From Marilutibacter penaei (GTDB lineage Bacteria; Pseudomonadota; Gammaproteobacteria; Xanthomonadales; Xanthomonadaceae), in contig NZ_JACHTE010000007.1 in NCBI RefSeq assembly GCF_014145395.1, forward strand, positions 124,001 to 188,000: a DNA stretch of 64,000 bases. The letters are read 5' to 3'. How positions within the stretch are numbered: the stretch's first letter is position 1; every line of letters begins with the position of its first letter. The translations under genes and the position numbers were made by a program. The notes under the pieces were generated by a model. That model ran no database searches and was not told where the DNA came from. It saw only the letters and a list, made by a program, of their open reading frames with translations. Positions 52,801 through 61,298 of the stretch are shown here, in pieces.

Positions 52801-52819
52801 GGCTGCATTGTAGGCCGGC

Positions 52820-53863
52820 TCAGCCGCCCACCAGGTACATCTCCACGTGCCGGCGTCCCGCCGTACCGCTGCCGCGCAACTCGCTGTATCGATCGGCACG
52901 CGCCGACCAGATATCCGCGACACGTGCCGCCAGGGCATCCCCGCCCTCCGCCAGGGCCGGCCGCAGGTCGTGACCCGTACCCGCGAACAGGCAGGTGTAA
53001 AGCGTGCCGTCCGCCGACACCCGGGCGCGATGGCAGTCGCCGCAGAACGGCGCACTGACCGAACTGATGAAACCGACCTCCCCCGAGCCGTCCTCGAAGG
53101 CGTAGCGTTTCGCCACTTCGCCGCGGTAGTGGGGGTCCAGCGGCCGCAACGGCCAGCGCGCGTGGATGCGGTCGCGCAGTTCCGCCGACGGCACCACGCC
53201 TTCGGGCCGCCAGCGATTGCAGGTCCCCACGTCCATGTACTCGATGAAGCGGACCACGATGCCGCTGCCCCGGAAGCGTTCGACCAGCGGCAGCACCTCG
53301 CCCTCATTGACGCCACGCTGGACCACGCAGTTGAGCTTGATCGCGTCGAACCCCGCCAGGCGCGCCGCCTCGATGCCGGCAAGCACGTCCGGCACGCGCC
53401 CGCGCCCGCCGGACATCGTCGCGAAGATACCGGCATCGAGCGCATCCAGGCTGATCGTCACCCGCCTGAGACCGGCTTCGCGCAGGGCGGGGGCATGCCG
53501 GGGCAGGAGGACGCCATTGGTGGTCAGGGCCATGTCTTCGATGCCGTCGATCCGCGCCAGGCGCTCCACCAGCCGCGGCAGGTCCCGCCGCAGCAGCGGT
53601 TCGCCACCGGTCAACCGGAGCTTGCGCATGCCCAGCCGTACGAAGGCGCGCACCAGCCTTTCGATCTCGTCGAAGGACAGCCGCGATGCCGCGTCGAACC
53701 CATGGTCCTCGGGGATCTCGTCCGCGGGCATGCAGTACGGACAGCGGAAGTTGCACGCCTCGATCACCGAGAGGCGCAGATCGTGCAGTGGACGGGACAG
53801 CCGGTCGCGCGGCGGGACGCCCGGCACGGCCGGGTCCACGCCCGTCGGCGCGGCCGCGCTCAC
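52820..53863 (-). CDS. moaA: GTP 3',8-cyclase MoaA
   Basis: A 347-residue radical SAM enzyme. The first [4Fe-4S] cluster is in [12 protein letters not shown]; a second cluster near the C-terminus uses Cys in [21 protein letters not shown]. The C-terminal Gly-Gly (YLVGG) needed for activity is present. It starts molybdenum cofactor synthesis from GTP. GTG 53863 overlaps the MBL-fold stop (GTGA), so this gene is coupled to an upstream hydrolase. No moaB/mogA is in the cluster. Confidence 0.94.
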   Translation of the reverse strand: MSAAAPTGVDPAVPGVPPRDRLSRPLHDLRLSVIEACNFRCPYCMPADEIPEDHGFDAASRLSFDEIERLVRAFVRLGMRKLRLTGGEPLLRRDLPRLVERLARIDGIEDMALTTNGVLLPRHAPALREAGLRRVTISLDALDAGIFATMSGGRGRVPDVLAGIEAARLAGFDAIKLNCVVQRGVNEGEVLPLVERFRGSGIVVRFIEYMDVGTCNRWRPEGVVPSAELRDRIHARWPLRPLDPHYRGEVAKRYAFEDGSGEVGFISSVSAPFCGDCHRARVSADGTLYTCLFAGTGHDLRPALAEGGDALAARVADIWSARADRYSELRGSGTAGRRHVEMYLVGG

Positions 53864-54630
53864 GTGTGCTCCACCGGCAAGGCCACCGGATCCGCCAGCG
53901 GCAGGAGCTCGCCGGGCCGCAGGATGCGATGGCCGCGCGCCTCCAGCGCTTCGCCATCGGCCTGGCTGGCATAGTGATACAACACGCAACGCGACAGCAG
54001 GGCCGCCGGATACTCGCGCTCGAGATCGTCGATGCCGCTGTGCGACGGGTTGCCGGTCAGGCCGCAGTCGTGCGCGATGAGTTCGCCCGCGTCGGCGGCG
54101 CGTGCGAGCTGTTCCGGAATCGGACGGGTGTCGCCGGTCCAGACCAGACTCCCTCGCAGGCGCAGTCCGAATGCCGTATCGGGCCAGTGGTGGCGCGTCG
54201 GGAATACCTCGAGTCGCTGGCCTTCGTGCCAGAAATGGTTGCCGACCGGGATCACGTGGAACGCGTCCCAGAAGTTCACGCCGCCCTCGGCGAGCGCGTT
54301 GGGATAGCTGCCGACCCGCTGGTGCAGCAGCGGGACGAGGGGCGCGGGCACGTAGACCCGTACCCGTCCCCGCCAGGCCGGATCGAACCAGCTCTCGACG
54401 AACAGCCGCTCGAAACCGGCCACATGGTCCAGGTGGGTATGGGTGACGAACAGTGCGCGCGGTGGCGCGCCGTAGTGGGCCAGGAACGCGGTCAGGCCCT
54501 CGCCGCCGCAATCGATGGACAGCCAGGGCAGGCCCTCGCGCTCGACGGTCGCCATCGCCGAGCCGAGCTCGACGGCGGACGCACTGCCCACCCCCTGCAA
54601 CCGCAAGTGCCAGGCGGAACGCGCGCCCAC
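53860..54630 (-). CDS. MBL-fold metallohydrolase, unknown substrate
   Basis: A 256-residue metallo-beta-lactamase-fold protein. The metal motif is THTHLDHVAGFERLF (HxHxDH), with a further His in PTRHHWPDTAFGLRL and Asp in VWTGDTRPIPEQL, an RNase Z/PhnP-like set. The substrate cannot be named. It lies between kdkA (1 nt upstream) and moaA (GTGA overlap), so it is co-translated with both LPS and molybdopterin genes. The start is GTG 54630. Confidence 0.82.
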   Translation of the reverse strand: MGARSAWHLRLQGVGSASAVELGSAMATVEREGLPWLSIDCGGEGLTAFLAHYGAPPRALFVTHTHLDHVAGFERLFVESWFDPAWRGRVRVYVPAPLVPLLHQRVGSYPNALAEGGVNFWDAFHVIPVGNHFWHEGQRLEVFPTRHHWPDTAFGLRLRGSLVWTGDTRPIPEQLARAADAGELIAHDCGLTGNPSHSGIDDLEREYPAALLSRCVLYHYASQADGEALEARGHRILRPGELLPLADPVALPVEHT

Positions 54631-54631
54631 T

Positions 54632-55381
54632 TCAATATCCCCGCGCCCACACGGCGTCGTAGGCCGACCGCAGCCGCTGGAAATCGTGCAGCACCTCGTC
54701 CGGGCTGCGTTCCCCGCGCAGCTTCAGCAGCGACCGCCGGAGCCGCGCGAGGTTGCGCTCGCGCCAGCCGGTGGCGGGAATGCGCAGCGCCCCCCGGTCG
54801 AGGTCGATCACCCACCCGTTGCCCGCCGCGTTGAACAGCAGGTTGTGTGCATTGAGGTCGGCATGGTCCAGGCCGACGCGGTGGGTCCGCGCGACCAGGC
54901 GGCCCGCGGCTTCCCATGGGGCGCCATCGGCGGCCACCGTGGCCCGGTCGGCCAGTGACCGCACGTCGTCGATGCGATCGAGCAGGATCGCCGCCTGGTA
55001 GCGGAAGCCCTCCCGACGGTAGTAGGCCGCGATCGGACGGGGCACCGGCAGCCCCCGCTTGATCACGCTGCGCGCCAGGCGGAACTCGGCGAAGCTGCGC
55101 GTGCGGTTCGAGCCGTGCCACAGGTAACGGTCGCGGCTCAACTGCGCGGCCATGCCCCCCCTCAGGTACCTGCGCAGCACCGCGGGGCCCACCGGCGTGT
55201 CCACGAACCACGCGCCGCCCCGGCCGCCGCTTTCGACCGCGCGCGCCTTGTCGCCCCAGAACCCAGGGGAGAACCATTCGGGTCCAACTTGCCGCAGGCG
55301 TTCGAGGTCGAAGAGAATCGCGCCATAGCCGTCGCCGTCGCGGAATGGCGTCAGGCCCTCGGTAGCGTCGTATCCGGTCAT
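54632..55381 (-). CDS. kdkA: 3-deoxy-D-manno-octulosonic acid kinase KdkA
   Basis: A 249-residue small-molecule kinase of the Kdo kinase/WaaP type with the catalytic loop [13 protein letters not shown], metal site VIDLDRG and [17 protein letters not shown] earlier. It phosphorylates Kdo in the inner core of LPS, replacing a second Kdo residue, as in Haemophilus and Xanthomonadales. The divergent heptosyltransferase 39 bp away supports LPS core work. Confidence 0.92.
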   Translation of the reverse strand: MTGYDATEGLTPFRDGDGYGAILFDLERLRQVGPEWFSPGFWGDKARAVESGGRGGAWFVDTPVGPAVLRRYLRGGMAAQLSRDRYLWHGSNRTRSFAEFRLARSVIKRGLPVPRPIAAYYRREGFRYQAAILLDRIDDVRSLADRATVAADGAPWEAAGRLVARTHRVGLDHADLNAHNLLFNAAGNGWVIDLDRGALRIPATGWRERNLARLRRSLLKLRGERSPDEVLHDFQRLRSAYDAVWARGY

Positions 55382-55420
55382 CGTCCCCGGAGTCTAACAA
55401 TTCAAACGCCCCGTTCACCC

Positions 55421-56497
55421 ATGCCCGAAGCCCTTCGTTCCCTTTGCCTGCTCAGGCTCTCAGCGCTCGGCGACGTGACCCACGTCCTGCCCCTCGTGCA
55501 CACCCTTCGCAGTGCCCGGCCGGACCTGAGGCTGTCGTGGGTCATCGGACGCGGCGAGCATCGCCTGCTTGAAGGCCTGCCCGGGGTCGACTTCATCGAA
55601 TACGACAAGAAGACGGGACTTGCCGGCATGCGCGCGCTGCACCGGACGTTGCGGGAGCGGCTGGGGCCCGACGGCCGCTTCGATGCATTGCTGCAGATGC
55701 AGCTGGCCCTCCGGGCCAACGTCCTGTCCGGCTTCGTCCCGGCCCGTCGCCGGATCGGTTACGGCCGCGAACGCGCGAAGGAACTGCACGGGCTCTTCGT
55801 CAACGAACGCATCCCCGAGCGCCCGCGGCAACACGTGCTCGACCTGCTGGGCAGTTTTTCGGAACCCTTGGGTATCGTGCGCGACGAAGTCCGCTGGGAA
55901 CTCCCGGTGCCGGCGGAAGCCCATGCATGGGCCGCCGCGCAATGGGAACGGGACGGTCGCCCCACCCTGATGGTCTCGCCCTGCTCCAGCCACGAACGCC
56001 GGAACTGGCGACCCGAACGGCACGCCGCGCTGGCCGACCATGCCGCCGCGCTGGGCTGGCGCATCGTGATCTGCGGCGGCCGCAGCCCGCTGGAAAGGCA
56101 GACCGCCGACGCGATCCGCGGCGCGATGTCGCACCCGGCCCTCGACCTGGTCGGCAAGGACACCTTGAAACAACTGCCGGCCCTGCTGGCCCGCGCGGAC
56201 CTGCTCGTCACCCCGGACTCCGGCCCGATGCACATCGCCAACGCCATGGGGACGCGCGTGCTGGGCCTCCACGCCGCCAGCAATCCGCACCGGAGCGGCC
56301 CCTACAGCGACCGCCGCTATTGCGTAGACCGTTATGACGACGCCGCGCGCCGTTTTCTCGGCAAGCCCGCGGACGCCATCCGCTGGGGCACCAAGATCGA
56401 GAACGAAGGCGTGATGGACCTCGTCACCGTCGAAGATGCGATCGCCGCGTTCGAGCGCTTCCGCGCCGACCACCCGACCCCGAAGGAGATGCGCTGA
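55421..56497 (+). CDS. LPS heptosyltransferase family protein (GT9)
   Basis: A 358-residue GT9 enzyme. The N-terminal LLRLSALGDVTHVLPLV and the C-terminal nucleotide-sugar site LLARADLLVTPDSGPMHIANAMG are typical. It adds heptose from ADP-heptose to the LPS inner core. Whether it is the WaaC or WaaF type cannot be settled. The start is ATG 55421. A small membrane gene begins at its stop codon (TGATG). KdkA is divergent 39 bp away. Confidence 0.9.
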   Translation: MPEALRSLCLLRLSALGDVTHVLPLVHTLRSARPDLRLSWVIGRGEHRLLEGLPGVDFIEYDKKTGLAGMRALHRTLRERLGPDGRFDALLQMQLALRANVLSGFVPARRRIGYGRERAKELHGLFVNERIPERPRQHVLDLLGSFSEPLGIVRDEVRWELPVPAEAHAWAAAQWERDGRPTLMVSPCSSHERRNWRPERHAALADHAAALGWRIVICGGRSPLERQTADAIRGAMSHPALDLVGKDTLKQLPALLARADLLVTPDSGPMHIANAMGTRVLGLHAASNPHRSGPYSDRRYCVDRYDDAARRFLGKPADAIRWGTKIENEGVMDLVTVEDAIAAFERFRADHPTPKEMR

Positions 56498-56847
56498 TGG
56501 CATCCTGGTTCACCGTCATGGCCCCGCTGCTGCCCGAACTCGTTCGCGCGGCGCGGCCGATCTTCACCCGCAACGCGGAACCGTCGCAGGTTCCCAAGCA
56601 GATCGCGGAACTGCAGGACGCCGTGTTGCAGAACGACCAGGCGATCAAGACCCTGGCGTCCGAGATGGAGCAGACCCTGCAGGGCCTGACCGGCGCCTCG
56701 CAGCAGCTCGAAACGACCCTGCTCGGCCTGCGTCATGCGCTCGGCGCGCAGGAGAAGCGCCTGGCACGGGCACAGCTGCTGTCGACGGTCGCCGTGACCG
56801 CCGCGCTGCTTGCCTTCGCCGTGGCCGCCTATGCCTTGGCGCGTTGA
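56497..56847 (+). CDS. Small coiled-coil tail-anchored protein, unknown
   Basis: A 116-residue protein with a helical, coiled-coil-like middle (QIAELQDAVLQNDQAIKTLA; GASQQLETTLLGLRHALGAQ) and one C-terminal membrane helix (LLSTVAVTAALLAFAVAAYAL). No family is recognised. A strong ribosome site (AAGGAG) and a 1-nt stop-start overlap (TGATG) link it tightly to the heptosyltransferase. It might be an LPS enzyme partner, a guess from context only. Confidence 0.75.
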   Translation: MASWFTVMAPLLPELVRAARPIFTRNAEPSQVPKQIAELQDAVLQNDQAIKTLASEMEQTLQGLTGASQQLETTLLGLRHALGAQEKRLARAQLLSTVAVTAALLAFAVAAYALAR

Positions 56848-56856
56848 GTCGCGCCT

Positions 56857-57267
56857 TCAGGCCGTCCCGCTGCCGGTACCATAGTTCTGGTAGGACTTCT
56901 CCTCGACGTAGGACGAGCCCAGTGCCAGGTTGATGTCCTTCTTGATCCGCGCGCGGGTGTCGTTCTCGAAGTAGACGCTGCGGGCCAGGCGGACGAATTC
57001 CTCGTCGAAGGCCTGGGCCTTCTCCTTGAGCCGGATGTCGTCCTCGATCTCCCACAGGCGCTCGTTCACTGCCTTGAGGTCGGCCCTCAGGCGGACGACG
57101 TCGTTGCCTGCCGCCGGATGCGCCATCCACGTCCGCTCCAGCGCCGACAGCTCGTTGCGCACGTTCGCGAGCTTGGCCTCGTCGGTCATCCGCTCCGACT
57201 TGATCTGCAGGATCGCGATCTTGTCCAGCAGCTCACCAAAGGATACGGGGACCAGGATCTCGGACAT
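56857..57267 (-). CDS. DUF6165 family protein
   Basis: A 136-residue soluble, strongly helical protein (SFGELLDKIAILQIKSERM; DLKAVNERLWEIEDDIRLKE), found near LPS or glycan genes in Xanthomonadales; its function is unknown. ATG 57267 has a GAAGG ribosome site; ATG 57282 would add five residues. It is convergent with the small coiled-coil gene 9 bp away. Confidence 0.8.
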   Translation of the reverse strand: MSEILVPVSFGELLDKIAILQIKSERMTDEAKLANVRNELSALERTWMAHPAAGNDVVRLRADLKAVNERLWEIEDDIRLKEKAQAFDEEFVRLARSVYFENDTRARIKKDINLALGSSYVEEKSYQNYGTGSGTA

Positions 57268-57355
57268 CGGAGCGACCTTCATGAACGGAGCGGCCAGTGT
57301 ATCGCGCCCGGCTGCACCGCGGCTTGACGCCCCGGCCACGCCTGCATCGACACCC

Positions 57356-57384
57356 TTGCCGGCGTCCGCCGCGGACCGTATGAT
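57356..57384 (+). promoter_or_regulatory. Promoter of tRNA-Ser(CGA)
   Basis: TTGCCG (57356-57361), a 17-nt spacer and TATGAT (57379-57384); the expected start is near 57391, giving a 5' leader of about 30 nt before the tRNA. Confidence 0.75.
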
Positions 57385-57422
57385 GGCGCCCCCGCGCCCG
57401 TTGGCGTTGCCGACGGGACACC

Positions 57423-57513
57423 GGAGAGGTGGCAGAGCGGTTGAATGTACCTGACTCGAAATCAGGCAGGCGTTAATAGCGCCTCGGGGGTTCGAATCCC
57501 CCCCTCTCCGCCA
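57423..57513 (+). tRNA. tRNA-Ser (anticodon CGA)
   Basis: A 91-nt class II tRNA with acceptor GGAGAGG/CCTCTCC, anticodon stem CCTGA/TCAGG and loop CTCGAAA (CGA), a long variable arm and an encoded CCA. It reads UCG codons. It has its own promoter and terminator. Confidence 0.97.
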
Positions 57514-57524
57514 GATACCGGAAC

Positions 57525-57547
57525 CGCCCCCGCAAGGGGGCGTTTTT
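57525..57547 (+). terminator. Terminator of tRNA-Ser(CGA)
   Basis: CGCCCCC (57525-57531), loop GCAA, GGGGGCG (57536-57542), then five T. A textbook intrinsic terminator, 12 nt after the tRNA CCA. Confidence 0.9.
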
Positions 57548-57669
57548 CGTGGCCGCCCGGACCTGCGCGGCGGCGGCGGCGATGCCCGCGCTTGCGTCCC
57601 GGCCGGATGCCGTCGAAGATTCCGTTGACCCTTCCAGCGAGGCCATGACGCGACCGGCGTGCCCAGCCC

Positions 57670-58374
57670 ATGATTGAATTCGGACACCTGACGCATGCCG
57701 GCCTGCGCCGTGAACTCAACGAAGACACCTATTACGGCGACACCGAGATGGGGCTGTGGCTGGTCGCCGACGGCATGGGCGGCCACGAGTACGGTGAAGT
57801 CGCCAGCGCGCTGGCCCGCGAGACCATCGTGCGCGAGGTCCGCGACGGGACGCCGCTGATCCAGGCCATCCGCATTGCCGACGAAGAGATCATCCGCAGT
57901 TCGCGGCGAAGGCACGATGCGCTCCCCATGGGCACCACGGTGGTCGCCGCGCGCGTGCAAAGCCACCGGTTCGAAGTCGCGTGGGTCGGTGACAGCCGCG
58001 TGTATCTATGGCGCGATGGCCAACTCGTCCAGCTTTCCCAGGACCACAGCTACGTGCAGGAGCTGATCGCGAACGGTGCGATCACCCATGAGCAGGCGCG
58101 AAAACATCCGCACCGCAACGTCGTGACCCAGGCCCTGGGGGTCACCGACCCCCGCAACCTGAACGTCGAGACCATGACGGGGGAACTGCGGCCGGGGATG
58201 CAACTGCTGCTTTGCAGCGACGGCCTGACCGAGGAGGTCGAGGACGGCACGATCAGCCGCGTCCTAGCCCAGCAGGACTGCAGCGCCCAGGAATGCGTCG
58301 ACACCCTGGTGGCGGCTGCTCTGGACGGAGGCGGCTCCGACAACATCACCGTGGTGCTCGTCCGCAGCCACTGA
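57670..58374 (+). CDS. PP2C-type Ser/Thr protein phosphatase
   Basis: A 234-residue phosphatase of the Stp1 type. Metal and phosphate motifs are RELNEDTYY, LWLVADGMGGHEYGE, MGTTVVAA, WVGDSRVYLW, LLCSDGLTEEV and GGGSDNITVVL. It removes phosphate from Ser/Thr-phosphorylated proteins. No kinase gene lies beside it (unlike the usual stp-stk pairs). It faces dnaQ convergently with a 35-bp gap. Confidence 0.92.
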   Translation: MIEFGHLTHAGLRRELNEDTYYGDTEMGLWLVADGMGGHEYGEVASALARETIVREVRDGTPLIQAIRIADEEIIRSSRRRHDALPMGTTVVAARVQSHRFEVAWVGDSRVYLWRDGQLVQLSQDHSYVQELIANGAITHEQARKHPHRNVVTQALGVTDPRNLNVETMTGELRPGMQLLLCSDGLTEEVEDGTISRVLAQQDCSAQECVDTLVAAALDGGGSDNITVVLVRSH

Positions 58375-58409
58375 GGTTCGCCCCGCGTGGCTGGCGGACC
58401 CGTCGCCCC

Positions 58410-59141
58410 TCAGCCCGCAACCGGCAGGTCCGTTTCCGGCGCGTCCCACACGGCGTGCCCGGCCTTGCTCCGCAGCGTGGCCAAGCGGGCCTGGTGGGCG
58501 GCCATGTCCTCTGGCGGCACTTCCACGCGCGGGCGTGGCTGTGTCCCCTGCCCCCTGAACATGCCCAGCCCGGCGCTCGCGGGACCGGCTGCCTCGGCCG
58601 TATCGCCGAAACCGATCTCTTCCTGCCCCGACGTCAGGCCGATATAGACCTCGGCCAGCAACTGCGCATCCAGCAGCGCGCCGTGCAACTGCCGGTGCGT
58701 GTTGTCGACGCCGAGGCGCTTGCACAGGGCATCGAGCGAGTTGCGCTGGCCCGGGAACCGCTGCCGCGCGAGCAGCAGGGAGTCCTCGATCGCGCAATGG
58801 TCCGCCAGCTTGCCGTACTCGCGACCGGCCAGGCGCAACTCGTTGTCCAGGAACCCGACGTCGAACGCGGCGTTGTGGATGACCAGCTCCGCGCCCTTCA
58901 CGAAATCCAGGAACTCCTGGGCGACGTCTTCGAACACGGGCTTGTCGGCCAGGAACTCCAGCGTCAGTCCCGTGACTTCCTGCGCACCGGCTTCGAACTC
59001 GCGGCGGGGATTCAGATAACGGTGGAAGGTGCGACCGGTCGGACGTCGCTCCAGGAACTCAACGCACCCGATCTCGACCACGCGGTTGCCGCGTTCCCAC
59101 CTCAGGCCGGTGGTTTCAGTATCGAGGATGACCTGGCGCAT
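58410..59141 (-). CDS. dnaQ: DNA polymerase III epsilon subunit (proofreading exonuclease)
   Basis: A 243-residue 3'-5' exonuclease with ExoI VILDTETTGL, ExoII VIHNAAFDVGFL and ExoIII HGALLDAQLLAEVY. The C-terminus (EVPPEDMAAHQARLATLRSK) is the linker to the polymerase. ATG 59141 (MRQVILDTETTGL) is the family start. rnhA lies 72 bp upstream, and the gloB-yafS-rnhA-dnaQ neighbourhood resembles E. coli. Confidence 0.95.
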   Translation of the reverse strand: MRQVILDTETTGLRWERGNRVVEIGCVEFLERRPTGRTFHRYLNPRREFEAGAQEVTGLTLEFLADKPVFEDVAQEFLDFVKGAELVIHNAAFDVGFLDNELRLAGREYGKLADHCAIEDSLLLARQRFPGQRNSLDALCKRLGVDNTHRQLHGALLDAQLLAEVYIGLTSGQEEIGFGDTAEAAGPASAGLGMFRGQGTQPRPRVEVPPEDMAAHQARLATLRSKAGHAVWDAPETDLPVAG

Positions 59142-59213
59142 GGAATTCGTGGGTGCTTGGAGGCGCCCACTGTGCCCTGTCGGGCCCGGGCCTGTCACCC
59201 CGCGATCGCGTCG

Positions 59214-59672
59214 TCAGCGTGCCGCCTTGAACTTCAACGCCTGGTCGCGGGCGAGCCCATCGACGCGCTCGTTGTCCGGATCGCCCGAGTGGCCCTTGAC
59301 CCAGCGCCAGTCCACCCGGTGCCGGCCGGCCGCGGCGTGCAGGCGCTCCCACAGGTCGCGGTTCTTGACCGGATCGCCACCGGCGGTCTTCCAGCCACGG
59401 CGCACCCAGTTCGCCATCCATTGGGTGATCCCCTGGCGGACGTACTGGGAGTCCGTGGTCAGGACGACGCTGCAGGACTCTTTCAGGGACTCCAGCCCCA
59501 TGATCGCCGCCATCAGCTCCATGCGGTTGTTGGTGGTATCGGTTTCGCCACCGCTCAGTTCGCGCTCCCGGCCCTGGTAGCGCAGCAATGCCGCCCAGCC
59601 ACCGGGCCCCGGATTGCCCAGGCAGGCGCCGTCGGTATGGACCTCGACGGACTTTTTCGATTCGGATGTCAT
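59214..59672 (-). CDS. rnhA: Ribonuclease HI
   Basis: A 152-residue enzyme with the four catalytic acidic residues: Asp in [12 protein letters not shown], Glu in NNRMELMA, Asp in LTTDSQYV and Asp in GDPDNERVD, plus the KGHSG His. It degrades RNA in RNA-DNA hybrids. ATG 59672 is the family start, 7 bp after the methyltransferase-like gene. Confidence 0.95.
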   Translation of the reverse strand: MTSESKKSVEVHTDGACLGNPGPGGWAALLRYQGRERELSGGETDTTNNRMELMAAIMGLESLKESCSVVLTTDSQYVRQGITQWMANWVRRGWKTAGGDPVKNRDLWERLHAAAGRHRVDWRWVKGHSGDPDNERVDGLARDQALKFKAAR

Positions 59673-59679
59673 CCAGACA

Positions 59680-60423
59680 TTATGGCGGGCCGGGCGACGG
59701 CTGTGAGTCCACCCCCTCCGAGCGGGCCACGATCCGCAGCGGGGCGCGCATCGCGCCCACGCCGGGCTGCAGTCTGAGTTTGCGGACCGCCCCCGGGGGA
59801 ATCGCGGCGTGCACACGCTTGGTCACGGTCAGCGCAATGCCCGCACGCAGCCGGTCGGCTGCACCGATGCCCGCGTCGTCGTCGTCCGGGTACCAGAGGG
59901 GCCCCAGCCACTGCAGGCTGACCGCATCGACCGAAAATCCGGCGCGCCGCAGGGCCGCCTGCCAGTAGCCCGGACCATGGGCGCCCAGGCCACTGCGCCA
60001 CCAGCGTGTCCGGTACGGGCTCCAGGGGTTCAAAGTCGCCAGCCACAGCACCCCTCCCGGTGCGAGGACCCGCCTGCATTCCTCCAGCACCGCCCGCGTA
60101 TCGCCATACGCGTCATCGAGCGCATGTTGCACCAGGATCGCGCCGAAGCTCTCGTTGGCCAGCGGCCACGGCAGCGCGGCCCGGACATCCCCCCTAAATC
60201 CCCGCGCCTCGCGCCGCAGGCAGATACCCCGGCCGATGTCGCGCTGGGGCGGCTCCGCGCCTGGTACCCCGAGCCAGACCCAAGGCAATGCAGGGATCCC
60301 CGCCAGCATGCGTGCCATCGCCCGGGACTCCGCCGCGAGCAGTCCTTGCCCGTCCAGGCCGGAAAACCACTCCGGTCCCGCTTTCGGGATGCCAGGTTGA
60401 CGCAGGGGACGATGCGGGGGCAT
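59680..60423 (-). CDS. Class I methyltransferase-like protein with degenerate SAM motif
   Basis: A 247-residue protein. The Rossmann layout of a type 11 methyltransferase is visible ([12 protein letters not shown], then [23 protein letters not shown]), but motif I, normally GxGxG, reads [12 protein letters not shown], and the acidic ribose-binding residue is not evident. It lies at the yafS position between gloB and rnhA and is coupled to rnhA by a 7-bp gap. It may be inactive or have an altered ligand. Confidence 0.75.
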   Translation of the reverse strand: MPPHRPLRQPGIPKAGPEWFSGLDGQGLLAAESRAMARMLAGIPALPWVWLGVPGAEPPQRDIGRGICLRREARGFRGDVRAALPWPLANESFGAILVQHALDDAYGDTRAVLEECRRVLAPGGVLWLATLNPWSPYRTRWWRSGLGAHGPGYWQAALRRAGFSVDAVSLQWLGPLWYPDDDDAGIGAADRLRAGIALTVTKRVHAAIPPGAVRKLRLQPGVGAMRAPLRIVARSEGVDSQPSPGPP

Positions 60424-60506
60424 GGTCGGCGGTACCGGTCGGGCCGTATCGGAGCAGTCAGCCGCAGTACAGCCCGGATCCCGCGCAAATGCAACGGAGC
60501 GTCACC

Positions 60507-61298
60507 ATGCGGCTGCGAGCCCTGCCTTCGCGACAGGACAATTACATCTGGACGCTGGCGGACGCTACCGGTCGCGCCATCGTGGTCGACCCCGGCGAAG
60601 CCGCCCCGGTCCTGGAGGCCGCCGCGGCCGGCCTGGAACCCGTTGCCATCCTGCTCACGCACCATCACTACGACCACGTGGACGGTACCGCCGCACTGCT
60701 CGCGCGCTGGCCCCACCTGCCGGTATTCGGCCCCGCGGACGGGCGCATCGAAGTCCCGGTGCGCACCTTGGCCGAGGGCGACCGGCTCGAGTTGTTGGGC
60801 CTGGAGGTCACGGTACTGGCCGTTCCCGGCCACACGCTCAGCCACCTCGCGTTCCATGTGACGGAACCGGACACGGGCGGCACCGGCGGCGGCTGGCTGT
60901 TCTGCGGGGATACCTTGTTCAGCCTGGGGTGTGGGCGGCTGTTCGAAGGTACGCCGGATCAGATGCACGCATCACTGATGCGCCTGGCCGCCTTGCCCGA
61001 CGCGACCGCCGTCTGCTGCGGCCACGAGTACACCCTGTCCAACGCCGCCTTCGCGCGTGCGGTGGACCCCGACAATGCGGCCCTGCAACGCCGCACCGAG
61101 GAGGCCCAGGCCATGCGCGAATCCGGACACCCCAGCCTGCCCAGCACGCTTGCCAGCGAGCGCGCCTGCAATCCGTTCCTGCGTTGCGACGCACAGGCGG
61201 TGGTCAATGCGGTGGCCGGATGGCTGGGCCGCCCGGCAGGGGATGCGACCGGAACCTTCGCCGCCCTGCGGCGCTGGAAAGACGGGTTCGCCGGATGA
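60507..61298 (+). CDS. gloB: Hydroxyacylglutathione hydrolase (glyoxalase II)
   Basis: A 263-residue MBL-fold hydrolase with metal motif THHHYDHVDGTAALL, CGDTLFSLGCGRLFEGTPDQM and CCGHEYTLSNAAFA, typical of glyoxalase II. It cleaves S-D-lactoylglutathione. ATG 60507 (MRLRALPSRQDNYIW) is the family start. The mltD start overlaps its stop (ATGA). Confidence 0.95.
   Translation: MRLRALPSRQDNYIWTLADATGRAIVVDPGEAAPVLEAAAAGLEPVAILLTHHHYDHVDGTAALLARWPHLPVFGPADGRIEVPVRTLAEGDRLELLGLEVTVLAVPGHTLSHLAFHVTEPDTGGTGGGWLFCGDTLFSLGCGRLFEGTPDQMHASLMRLAALPDATAVCCGHEYTLSNAAFARAVDPDNAALQRRTEEAQAMRESGHPSLPSTLASERACNPFLRCDAQAVVNAVAGWLGRPAGDATGTFAALRRWKDGFAG

Noticed and set aside
53860-54631. Molybdenum cofactor riboswitch before moaA
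   Set aside because: The moaA start overlaps the previous gene and there is no space for a structured leader.
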